In this document: one piece after another, positions 7,672 to 16,482 of the stretch
Layout: each line of letters begins with the position of its first letter
Position numbering within the stretch: position 1 is the stretch's first letter
From: Sphingomonas sp. URHD0057
Lineage (GTDB): Bacteria; Pseudomonadota; Alphaproteobacteria; Sphingomonadales; Sphingomonadaceae
Length of the DNA: 64,000 nucleotides
Direction: 5' to 3'
Assembly: GCF_000620665.1 (NCBI RefSeq)
Contig: NZ_JIAU01000007.1
Location: 1 to 64,000 of the forward strand
The notes under the pieces: generated by a model
Databases searched by the model: none
What the model saw: only the letters and a program-made list of their open reading frames with translations
Told to the model about the DNA's origin: nothing
Position numbers and translations under genes: made by a program

Positions 7672-8100
7672 ATGCGTAAGAGTCTGATTCTGCTTCCCCT
7701 CTTGTTCACGGCAGCGCCGGCCATGGCGCAGACTGCGCCGCCGAGCGTTCCCCCCGAGCTCCAGGATCCGCGGGTTGCGGATCGCATCGCGGATGCGGTG
7801 CAGGGGGTCTCGCAGGCGATGCTCAGCATGAAGGTTGGCGCCGTCCAAGCGGCGATCGAGGGCCGCGAGCCGACCGCCGCCGAGAAGAAAATGACGGTGC
7901 GCGATCTCGGCCGCCGGGACGATCCCGATTTCGACCGCAACTTCCACGAACGAATGGCGCAGGTCCGGCCGACGATTGAGCGGGGGATGAAGACGCTGAA
8001 CACGGCGCTGCCGGCAATGATGAAGGCGCTCGGCGAGGCGAGCGAGGCAATCGACCGCGCTGCGGCAAATATGCCCGATCCGACCTATCCCAAGCGCTAG
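7672..8100 (+). CDS. Exported hypothetical protein
   Basis: A 142-residue protein with a clear signal peptide (MRKSLILLPLLFTAAPAMA, cleavage before QTAPP). The mature part is mostly helical and charged, with AAEKKMTVRDLGRRDDPDFD and no recognised domain. No cysteine pair or metal motif is present. It lies between uppP and the FzlA-like gene, 34 bases before the latter. A periplasmic role is likely; nothing more can be said. Confidence 0.75.
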   Translation: MRKSLILLPLLFTAAPAMAQTAPPSVPPELQDPRVADRIADAVQGVSQAMLSMKVGAVQAAIEGREPTAAEKKMTVRDLGRRDDPDFDRNFHERMAQVRPTIERGMKTLNTALPAMMKALGEASEAIDRAAANMPDPTYPKR

Positions 8101-8134
8101 ACGAGTCGCGCCCACTCGCTAAAGCTGCCCTGCC

Positions 8135-8806
8135 ATGTGGCAGCTCTTCCAGTTCCCGTTGTGCCCCTTTTCGCGCAAGGTCCGCCTGGTCCTCGCCGAG
8201 AAGGGCGTCGGCCATGAGCTGGTGCGCGAAAATCCGTGGGAGAAGCGCGACGAGTTCGTCGATTTGAACCCGGCCGGTGAAACGCCAGTGATGGTCGAGG
8301 CCGACCAGGGCGTCACGCTGATCGGGTCGCAGCCGATCGTCGAATATTTCGACGAGACCGTCGACCGCATGCCGATGATCCACGGCAACGCCGTGCTTCG
8401 GGCCGAAATCCGCCGCGTGACCGAATGGTTCGACATCAAGCTCTATCGCGAGGCGGTCGAGCCGCTGATGAACGAGCGCATGCGCAAGCGCCTCGTCAAC
8501 CGCGAGAGTCCCGACACCCGCGTGTTGCGCGAGGCGATGCGGGTCGCCTCCGAGCACCTCGACTATATCGATTACCTGCTCGACCATCGCCGCTGGCTCG
8601 CCGGGCCGGGCCTCAGCCTCGCCGACTTCACCGCCGCCGCGCATTTGAGCGTCATCGATTATTTGGGCGCGCTCGACTGGCGGGGGCACAAGCAGACCAA
8701 GGATTGGTATGCGGTGATGAAGTCGCGGCCCTGCTTCCGCCCGCTGCTCGGCGAACGGATGGAAGTGATCGTGCCGCCTGGTCATTATGACAAGGTCGAT
8801 TTCTAG
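8135..8806 (+). CDS. fzlA: FzlA-type GST-fold FtsZ-binding protein
   Basis: A 223-residue glutathione-S-transferase fold protein: thioredoxin-like N-domain (FQFPLCPFSRKVRLVLAEKG, NPAGETPVMVE) and helical C-domain. The tail KSRPCFRPLLGERMEV followed by HYDKVDF matches FzlA of alphaproteobacteria, a GST-like division protein that binds FtsZ filaments and regulates septal wall synthesis in Caulobacter. Its last 20 bases overlap lysA, so the two are probably co-transcribed. The GST fold is certain; the FzlA identity is by resemblance. Confidence 0.78.
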   Translation: MWQLFQFPLCPFSRKVRLVLAEKGVGHELVRENPWEKRDEFVDLNPAGETPVMVEADQGVTLIGSQPIVEYFDETVDRMPMIHGNAVLRAEIRRVTEWFDIKLYREAVEPLMNERMRKRLVNRESPDTRVLREAMRVASEHLDYIDYLLDHRRWLAGPGLSLADFTAAAHLSVIDYLGALDWRGHKQTKDWYAVMKSRPCFRPLLGERMEVIVPPGHYDKVDF

Positions 8807-10079
8807 GGTTGCCGACCCGTTCGAGCTGCGCGGCGGCGTTCTCCATTGCGAGGACGTGCCGCTGCCCGAGATCGCGGCGTCGGTCGGGACGCCGGTCTAT
8901 ATCTATTCGTCGTTGGCGATGCGCGACCATGCGCGAGCGCTGCGAGAGGCGCTGTCCGGGCTCGGCGACCCGCTCATTGCCTACGCGGTCAAGGCCAACC
9001 CCAATGCCGCGGTGATCGCAACCCTGGGCGCGGAGGGGCTCGGCGCCGACATCGTCTCGGGCGGCGAACTCGCGCGCGCTCTGGCCGCGGGAATCCCGGC
9101 CGACAAGATTGTGTTCTCCGGTGTCGGCAAGACGCGCGAGGAGATGGGCCAAGCGCTCGAAGCGGGGATTTGCCAGTTCAACCTCGAGTCCGGCGCCGAG
9201 GCCGAGTTGCTGTCCGAAGTCGCCACAGCGCTCGGGCGGGAGGCGCGCGCCGGTTTCCGCGTCAATCCCGGAGTCGAGCCCGGCACCCACGCCAAGATCT
9301 CGACCGGCGCCGCCGAGAGCAAGTTCGGAATCCAGGCGTCGGAGGCACTGGCCGAATATGCCAAGGCCGCGGCGCTGCCGGGCCTCAGGATGCAGGGCAT
9401 CGCGGTCCACATCGGTAGCCAGCTGACCTCGCTTGCGCCATTCGAGCAGGCCTTCGCCACGGTCGGCGCGCTCATCGCCGAGCTTCGCATCGCCGGCCAC
9501 GACATCACCCTTGCCGACCTCGGCGGCGGGCTCGGAGTTCGCTATGACCCGGCTCCTCCCGCGCCGCCCAGTCCCGCCGATTACGGCGCGATGGTCGAGC
9601 GTCTGACCCGCGGCTGGGACGTCCGCCTGGTGTTTGAGCCCGGCCGGTTCCTCGTCGCCAATGCCGGCGTGCTGCTGACCGAGGTCATCCGCGTGAAGCC
9701 CGGCGTCACGCACCCGTTCGTGATCGTCGACGCGGCGATGAACGACCTCATGCGGCCGACGCTTTATGACGCCTGGCACGCGATTGAGGCGGTGCGGCCG
9801 TCGGGCCGTCGCATCACGACCAATGTTGTCGGGCCCGTGTGCGAGACCGGCGACACCTTCGCCCTCGCGCGCGAAATGGATGCGGTCGAAGCGGGCGACC
9901 TCGTCGTGTTCCGCTCTGCCGGCGCCTATGCGGCGACGATGGCCAGCACCTACAACAGCCGGCCGCTCACGCCCGAGGTGCTGGTCGACGGCGACAAATG
10001 GGCGATCATCCGTCCGCGGATCGACGTCGCGCGCCTGATCGCCGGCGACGTCATCCCGGAATGGCTCGCCCACGATTGA
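8787..10079 (+). CDS. lysA: Diaminopimelate decarboxylase LysA
   Basis: A 430-residue PLP enzyme that decarboxylates meso-diaminopimelate to L-lysine, the last step of lysine synthesis. The alanine racemase-like barrel has the PLP lysine in AYAVKANPN, then HIGSQL and DLGGGLGV. The C-domain carries the CETGDTFALAREM motif (active-site Cys) and FRSAGAYAATMAS. Length is normal. The start ATG 8787 lies inside the 3' end of fzlA. Together with lysC at 14.1 kb it serves the aspartate/lysine pathway. Confidence 0.95.
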   Translation: MTRSISRVADPFELRGGVLHCEDVPLPEIAASVGTPVYIYSSLAMRDHARALREALSGLGDPLIAYAVKANPNAAVIATLGAEGLGADIVSGGELARALAAGIPADKIVFSGVGKTREEMGQALEAGICQFNLESGAEAELLSEVATALGREARAGFRVNPGVEPGTHAKISTGAAESKFGIQASEALAEYAKAAALPGLRMQGIAVHIGSQLTSLAPFEQAFATVGALIAELRIAGHDITLADLGGGLGVRYDPAPPAPPSPADYGAMVERLTRGWDVRLVFEPGRFLVANAGVLLTEVIRVKPGVTHPFVIVDAAMNDLMRPTLYDAWHAIEAVRPSGRRITTNVVGPVCETGDTFALAREMDAVEAGDLVVFRSAGAYAATMASTYNSRPLTPEVLVDGDKWAIIRPRIDVARLIAGDVIPEWLAHD

Positions 10080-10126
10080 CGGCGGTTCGCCAACGGCTAG
10101 CTTCGGGCCGCAAAGGGGAGGGATTC

Positions 10127-12190
10127 ATGCCGGGACTGTTTCGCGTTGCGCTGGTGGGCGGGTTGCTTGCGCTGCCTAGTCCGGTTGTCGCGCGGCCGTT
10201 CACCGCCAAGGATCTTGCCTCGCTCGATCGGATCTCTTCTCCCAGCATTTCGCCTGACGGACGCTACGTCGCTTATGCACTGCGAAGCACCGATTGGGAC
10301 GGCAATAAGGGTGTCAACGCGCTTAACGTCATAGACCTTCACGGCGACGCTTCGAAACCGCTGGTGTTGCTCAGCGGGGAGAAGGGCGGCCCGAGCCCGA
10401 GCTGGTCGGCGGACGGCCAGTGGCTCTATTTCGTCTCGGGCAAATCGGGGTCGGCCCAGGTGTGGCGAGCAAATCCCGACGGCTCGGTGCGCCAGCAGCT
10501 GACGTCGTTCCCAGTCGATGTCGCGGCGTTCAAGTTGGCGCCGAACCTGCATACGCTCGTCGTCGTCGCCGGAGTCTATCCGGACTGCGGCACGCTTGCC
10601 TGCACCAAGGCGCGAGACGACGCGAAGGCCAAGGAAAAAGGCAGCGGAATCGAAATCAAGTCCGGCGCAGCGCGCTGGTTCGATGCCTATCTCGACGACA
10701 AGCGCCTGAGCCTGTTTAGTGTTGACCTCGCGCAGCCCGGCGCGCCGTCTGAAGGCATTGCGCTCCTCAAGGACTTCGCAGCGAACGTGCCGGCCGACGG
10801 CGACACCAATGCGCTCGTGCTCTCGCGCGACGGACGGATGCTATATTTTGAGAGCATTCCGCCCGGATCCGATCGCGGCGCCCAATCCTTTTCCCGAATT
10901 TATGCCGTCCCGACTGACGGCTCGGCGCGGCCCCGTGTTTTGGTCGAGAGCGGTGGGACTGCCCTTGGGTCGCCCGCGCTTTCGCCCGACGGCAGCCGCC
11001 TCGCCTACCTCGCGGTCAGCGCGCCGGTCTACACGCCGGGTCGCGCTGCCCTGATGATGATGGACCTGAAAGCCGGTCGGACCCGGGAGCTAGCCGCCGG
11101 CGGCGACTGGGAGTTCAATCGGCTTGCCTGGTCCGCGGACGGCCAGAGCCTGCTCGCCACCGGCCCGGCCCGCGGACAGGTTGCACTGTACCGGATCGAT
11201 CCCGCCAGCGGGCGGGTCGCGACAATCACCACCGATGGCTCGATCAGCGATTTCGACAGTGCCCAGGGTTCGCTCGCCTACGTCAACGAGAGCCTCGGCT
11301 CGCCGCAGCAACTGTTCGTGCAGCAGGGGTCGGCGCCGCCTCGCCAGCTTACCCGTGCCGGCGCGGCAATCCTCGCTGAAACCCCCCTCAGCACGTCGGA
11401 ACAGTTCAGCTTCGCCGGCTGGAACAACGAGACCGTCTACGGCTATGTGATCAAGCCGTACGGCTTCACCGATGACCGCAAGTATCCGGTTGCCTTTCTG
11501 ATCCACGGCGGGCCGCAGGGCAGCTTCGGCAATGCGTGGAGCTACCGCTGGAATCCGCAGGTCTGGGCCGGCATGGGCTATGCGGTCGTCATGGTCGATT
11601 TCCACGGCTCGACCGGTTACGGCACGCCGTTCGCCCAGGCGATTACCGCGCATTGGGGCGACCGCCCGCTCGAAGATCTTCAAAAGGGGTGGGCGGCCGC
11701 TTTGTCCCGCTATTCGTTCCTTGACGGCAACCGCGCCTGCGCGCTGGGCGGCTCCTACGGCGGCTATATGATCGACTGGATGGCAAGCCAGTGGAGCGAT
11801 CCGTGGAAGTGCCTCGTCAGTCACGCCGGCGTGTTCGACGTCCGCTCCCAGGCCTGGGTGATGGACGTCGGCTCGTTCGTCGACGTCCAGTTCGGATCGG
11901 TCGCCGACATCAAGGATTGGGAGCGTTTCAATCCGGCTGCTTACGCGAACCGGTGGAAGAAGCCGATCCTGGTGATCCATGGCGGCAAGGATTTCCGCGT
12001 CCCAACCGAAGAGGGAATCGCGGCCTACAACGCCGCACGGCGCGCCGGAGCGCCGACCGAGCTGGTGATCTTTCCCGACGAGAACCACTGGATCCTGAAA
12101 CCGCAGAACTCGGTCCAATGGTATCGGGTGGTGGAGGCGTGGCTCGACCGCTGGACCCACGGCGGCGCCGCGGCGTCCGCCGGCAAATAG
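10127..12190 (+). CDS. Secreted S9-family prolyl oligopeptidase-like peptidase
   Basis: A 687-residue protein from ATG 10127, which has a GGGGAGGG ribosome site. The open frame extends further upstream but overlaps lysA. It has a signal peptide (MPGLFRVALVGGLLALPSPVVA), a beta-propeller with WD40-like SPDGRYVAY and SADGQWLYF repeats, and an alpha/beta hydrolase domain with the nucleophile in GGSYGGYM, Asp in HGGKDFRVP and His in DENHWI. It resembles the dipeptidyl/acylaminoacyl peptidases that are abundant in sphingomonads and probably degrades peptides in the periplasm. Confidence 0.92.
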   Translation: MPGLFRVALVGGLLALPSPVVARPFTAKDLASLDRISSPSISPDGRYVAYALRSTDWDGNKGVNALNVIDLHGDASKPLVLLSGEKGGPSPSWSADGQWLYFVSGKSGSAQVWRANPDGSVRQQLTSFPVDVAAFKLAPNLHTLVVVAGVYPDCGTLACTKARDDAKAKEKGSGIEIKSGAARWFDAYLDDKRLSLFSVDLAQPGAPSEGIALLKDFAANVPADGDTNALVLSRDGRMLYFESIPPGSDRGAQSFSRIYAVPTDGSARPRVLVESGGTALGSPALSPDGSRLAYLAVSAPVYTPGRAALMMMDLKAGRTRELAAGGDWEFNRLAWSADGQSLLATGPARGQVALYRIDPASGRVATITTDGSISDFDSAQGSLAYVNESLGSPQQLFVQQGSAPPRQLTRAGAAILAETPLSTSEQFSFAGWNNETVYGYVIKPYGFTDDRKYPVAFLIHGGPQGSFGNAWSYRWNPQVWAGMGYAVVMVDFHGSTGYGTPFAQAITAHWGDRPLEDLQKGWAAALSRYSFLDGNRACALGGSYGGYMIDWMASQWSDPWKCLVSHAGVFDVRSQAWVMDVGSFVDVQFGSVADIKDWERFNPAAYANRWKKPILVIHGGKDFRVPTEEGIAAYNAARRAGAPTELVIFPDENHWILKPQNSVQWYRVVEAWLDRWTHGGAAASAGK

Positions 12191-12195
12191 CTCCT

Positions 12196-13272
<1,077 letters not shown>

Positions 13273-13360
13273 TCAAAGGCTTACGCCGGTGGGCGAGCGC
13301 GGCCAGTAGCATTAAGAGGCGTTAAACGCAGACCGTTCGGGACACGCGTTGAAGCGAAAG

Positions 13361-14089
13361 TTACTGCGGCGGAACGAGTATCGCGGTGACGAGATAGTTC
13401 AGCCGCACGTCGTCGCTGAGATGGAGGCCGCGGGTCGGCGACCAGGCGATGCCCTCGACGTCGAGGCATTGGAGGCCGGCGTCGGCGAGCAGGACTTTCA
13501 TTTGCTCGGGTGAAATGAACTTGTCGAAATCGTGCGTGCCTTTGGGGATTTGGCCGAGGCCTTCGGCCACGGTGATCATCATCAACTTCGACCAGCCGGT
13601 AGCGTTGGGCGTCGAGAGGATCAGCAATCCGCCGGGCGCGAGCCGCGCCGCCAGTGCCTTAAGGAACTGGGCGGGGTCGACGACATGCTCGATCACCTCC
13701 AGCGAGGTGACGAGATCGAATTGGCCTTCGAGGTCCTGAACGTCGCCCGCGCGATAGTCGATCGCGAGGCCGGTCGCGGCGGCATGGTCGCGGGCAACTG
13801 CGATGACCTCCGGCGAGGCGTCGATGCCGGTGACGGTCGCGCCCAGCCGCGCCAGCGGCTCGGCGAGCAGGCCCGCGCCGCAGCCGACGTCCAACGCGGT
13901 CTTGCCGGCGAGTGGCGTGCGACTGCATTCGTCGCACTGCCAGTGCTGGTCGATCTGGTCGCGGATATATTTGAGTCGCACCGGATTGAGCTTGTGCAGC
14001 ATCGCCGAGGCGCCGTCCGGGTCCCACCAGTCGGCGGCGAGCTTCCCGAACAGTTCGGCCTCTTCAGGCAGGATGCTTGTCTGCGCCAT
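13361..14089 (-). CDS. ubiG: Ubiquinone O-methyltransferase UbiG
   Basis: A 242-residue SAM-dependent methyltransferase carrying out both O-methylations of ubiquinone synthesis. Motif I is TALDVGCGAGLLAEPLARLG; the UbiG-type N-terminus EAELFGKLAADWWDPDGASAMLHKLNPVRL and the C-terminal KGTHDFDKFISP are diagnostic. Length is normal. It is divergent from lysC with only 44 bases between starts. Like coq7 at 31.3 kb it belongs to the quinone pathway. Confidence 0.94.
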   Translation of the reverse strand: MAQTSILPEEAELFGKLAADWWDPDGASAMLHKLNPVRLKYIRDQIDQHWQCDECSRTPLAGKTALDVGCGAGLLAEPLARLGATVTGIDASPEVIAVARDHAAATGLAIDYRAGDVQDLEGQFDLVTSLEVIEHVVDPAQFLKALAARLAPGGLLILSTPNATGWSKLMMITVAEGLGQIPKGTHDFDKFISPEQMKVLLADAGLQCLDVEGIAWSPTRGLHLSDDVRLNYLVTAILVPPQ

Positions 14090-14133
14090 GCGCGCCTCCT
14101 AACAGTCCGCGACCCTTGACCCAAGGAGATGGA

Positions 14134-15381
14134 TTGGCCCGCATCGTGATGAAATTCGGCGGCACGTCGATGGCGGGCATCGAGCGCATCCGCTCGGTCG
14201 CCGGACGCGTGCGGCGCGAGGCCGAGGCGGGAAACGAGGTGCTGGTGGTGGTCTCGGCGATGGCGGGCGAAACCGACCGGCTGGTGCAGCTGTGCCGCGA
14301 GGCCGCGGCGCTCCATGACCCGACCGAATATGACGTGGTAGTGGCGAGCGGCGAGCAGGTGACGGCCGGGCTTCTCGCCATGACCCTGCAGAACATGGGT
14401 TTGAAGGCGCGCAGCTTCATGGGCTGGCAATTGGTTCGCGCGTCGGGCGTGCACGGCAACGCCCGGGTCGACGCAGTCGAAGCCGCCACGCTCGACGAAG
14501 CGCTGAGCGGCGGCACGATCGCAGTCATTCCCGGCTTCCAGGGCGTATCCGACGACGGGCGGCTGGCGACGCTGGGGCGCGGCGGATCGGACACCTCGGC
14601 GGTAGCAATCGCCGCGGGGGTCAAGGCCGACCGCTGCGACATCTACACCGACGTCGACGGGGTCTATACGACCGACCCGCGGCTCGTGCCCCAGGCGCGC
14701 AAGCTCTCCCAGGTGACCTTCGAGGAGATGCTCGAGCTTGCAGGCGTCGGCGCCAAGGTGCTGCAGGTCCGTTCGGTCGGCCTTGCCATGCGCGAGAATC
14801 TGCCCTTGCGCGTGCTGTCGGCATTCGAGGACAAGCCCGGTACCGACATCGTCGCCGAGCTGTCAGGAGCAGATATGGAAAGAAACCTGATCGCGGGCAT
14901 CGCCGCCGACCGCAACGAGGCGCGGATAACCCTGACCGGAGTTCCCGATCAGCCGGGCACGGTCGCTGCGGTGATCGGTCCCATTGCCGAAGCCGGGATT
15001 CCGCTCGACATGATCGTCCACGCGGCGACTCCTGATACGGGCTCCTCGGACCTGACCTTCACGGTCCCGCGCGCAAGCCTGGCGCAGGCGATGGCGGTGA
15101 TCGAGCAGCGCAAGAGTGCAATCGGCTATGCCAAGCTGGTGACCGACGACGCGGTCGCCAAGGTCAGCATCGTTGGCGTCGGCATCCGCTCCAACCCGCA
15201 GCTTGCCGCGACGATGTTCGACACGCTCGCCGAGCGAAAGATCAACCTGCTCGCGGTGTCGACGAGCGAGATCAAGGTCAGCGCCTTGATCGCCGAGAGC
15301 GAGCTCGACCTCGCGGTGCGGGTGCTTCACAGCGCCTTCGGGCTCGACGCCGCGGCACAGTCGGCAGGGCAGGCGGCATGA
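14134..15381 (+). CDS. lysC: Aspartate kinase LysC
   Basis: A 415-residue enzyme phosphorylating aspartate, the first step toward lysine, threonine, methionine and diaminopimelate. The kinase domain begins ARIVMKFGGTSMAG and includes GRGGSDTSAVAIAAG and TDVDGVYTTDPR; two ACT domains follow for feedback control. The TTG at 14134 is chosen as start because AAGGAG lies just upstream and the family begins M-A-R-I-V-M-K-F-G-G. An ATG at 14077 would overlap the divergent ubiG. The stop overlaps the next start as ATGA. Confidence 0.93.
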   Translation: MARIVMKFGGTSMAGIERIRSVAGRVRREAEAGNEVLVVVSAMAGETDRLVQLCREAAALHDPTEYDVVVASGEQVTAGLLAMTLQNMGLKARSFMGWQLVRASGVHGNARVDAVEAATLDEALSGGTIAVIPGFQGVSDDGRLATLGRGGSDTSAVAIAAGVKADRCDIYTDVDGVYTTDPRLVPQARKLSQVTFEEMLELAGVGAKVLQVRSVGLAMRENLPLRVLSAFEDKPGTDIVAELSGADMERNLIAGIAADRNEARITLTGVPDQPGTVAAVIGPIAEAGIPLDMIVHAATPDTGSSDLTFTVPRASLAQAMAVIEQRKSAIGYAKLVTDDAVAKVSIVGVGIRSNPQLAATMFDTLAERKINLLAVSTSEIKVSALIAESELDLAVRVLHSAFGLDAAAQSAGQAA

Positions 15382-16436
15382 GCGGCGAGGGCCTGATCGC
15401 CGAGCCGCGGGCGGTCCACGCTTCGGTCGGGCATGAGCGCCTCAGGGAGCTGATGCACCGCGGCACCGAATTCCTCGGCTGCGACATCGCGATCATGGGC
15501 GGCGCGATGAGCTGGATTTCGGAGCGTCACCTCGTCGCCGCGATCTCCGACGCCGGCGGCTTCGGCGTGATCGCCTGCGGTGCGATGGGCCCCGAGCTGC
15601 TCGATGCCGAGATTGCCGCGACCAAGGCGCGCACGGAGCGGCCATTCGGCGTCAACCTCATCACTATGCACCCGCAGCTTTCGGAGCTGATCGACGTCTG
15701 CGCCAGGCATGAGGTCAGCCATGTTGTCCTCGCCGGCGGGCTTCCGCCGGGCGGAGCGATCGAGCGGATCAAGGCCAGCGGCGCCCGGCTCGTCTGCTTC
15801 GCGCCCGCACTCGCGCTGGCGAAGAAATTGATGCGCTCGGGCGCCGACGCGCTGGTGATCGAGGGCATGGAGGCGGGGGGGCATATCGGCCCGGTGTCGA
15901 CCTCGGTCCTGGCCCAGGAGATCCTGCCCGTCGTGTCAAAGGACATCCCGGTGTTCGTGGCCGGCGGGATCGGCCGCGGCGAGGCGATCGCCGCCTATCT
16001 CGAAATGGGCGCAGTCGGCGTGCAGCTGGGGACGCGCTTCGTCTGTGCGCAGGAATGCATCGCCCACCCCAACTTCAAGAAGGCATTCATCCGCGCCTCG
16101 GCCCGCGACGCGATCCCGTCAGTTCAGATCGACCCCCGCCTGCCGGTCATCCCGGTGCGCGCGCTCAAGAACCAGGAAATGGTCAACTTCGCCGCCAAGC
16201 AGCGCGAGGTCGCGCAGAGGCTCGACGAGGGCGCGATCGAGATGGCCGAGGCTCAACTGCAGATCGAGCATTACTGGGCCGGTGCGCTCAAGCGCGCGGT
16301 GATCGACGGCGATGTCGAGTCCGGTTCGGTCATGGCGGGCCAGTCGGTCGGGATGGTCAATCGCGAGGAACCGGTCGCCGCGATCATCCAGGAGCTGGTC
16401 GATGAAGCGGCCGCCGCGCTCGAAAGCCGCGGCTGA
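15378..16436 (+). CDS. Nitronate monooxygenase-family flavoprotein
   Basis: A 352-residue TIM-barrel FMN protein of the 2-nitropropane dioxygenase/nitronate monooxygenase family. Motifs include MGGAMSWISERHLVAAISDAGGFGV, EGMEAGGHIGP and FVAGGIGRG then VGVQLGTRF, the flavin phosphate site. Members oxidise alkyl nitronates, though many homologues have other roles, including enoyl reductase activity. It is translationally coupled to lysC by ATGA, so they share an mRNA; the reason for that pairing is not obvious. Confidence 0.88.
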   Translation: MSGEGLIAEPRAVHASVGHERLRELMHRGTEFLGCDIAIMGGAMSWISERHLVAAISDAGGFGVIACGAMGPELLDAEIAATKARTERPFGVNLITMHPQLSELIDVCARHEVSHVVLAGGLPPGGAIERIKASGARLVCFAPALALAKKLMRSGADALVIEGMEAGGHIGPVSTSVLAQEILPVVSKDIPVFVAGGIGRGEAIAAYLEMGAVGVQLGTRFVCAQECIAHPNFKKAFIRASARDAIPSVQIDPRLPVIPVRALKNQEMVNFAAKQREVAQRLDEGAIEMAEAQLQIEHYWAGALKRAVIDGDVESGSVMAGQSVGMVNREEPVAAIIQELVDEAAAALESRG

Positions 16437-16445
16437 GCCAAGCTG

Positions 16446-16467
16446 ATGGCGCCGTGTTGCGCCATCT
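16446..16467. terminator. Perfect hairpin, possible terminator or processing site
   Basis: GATGGCGC (16446-16453) and GCGCCATC (16460-16467) form an 8-bp stem with a 6-base loop, 10 bases after the nitronate monooxygenase stop and 15 before the ptsP start. There is no T-tract, so it is not a typical intrinsic terminator; it may end or protect the upstream mRNA. Confidence 0.4.
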
Positions 16468-16482
16468 GTTAGCGATCCGCCC

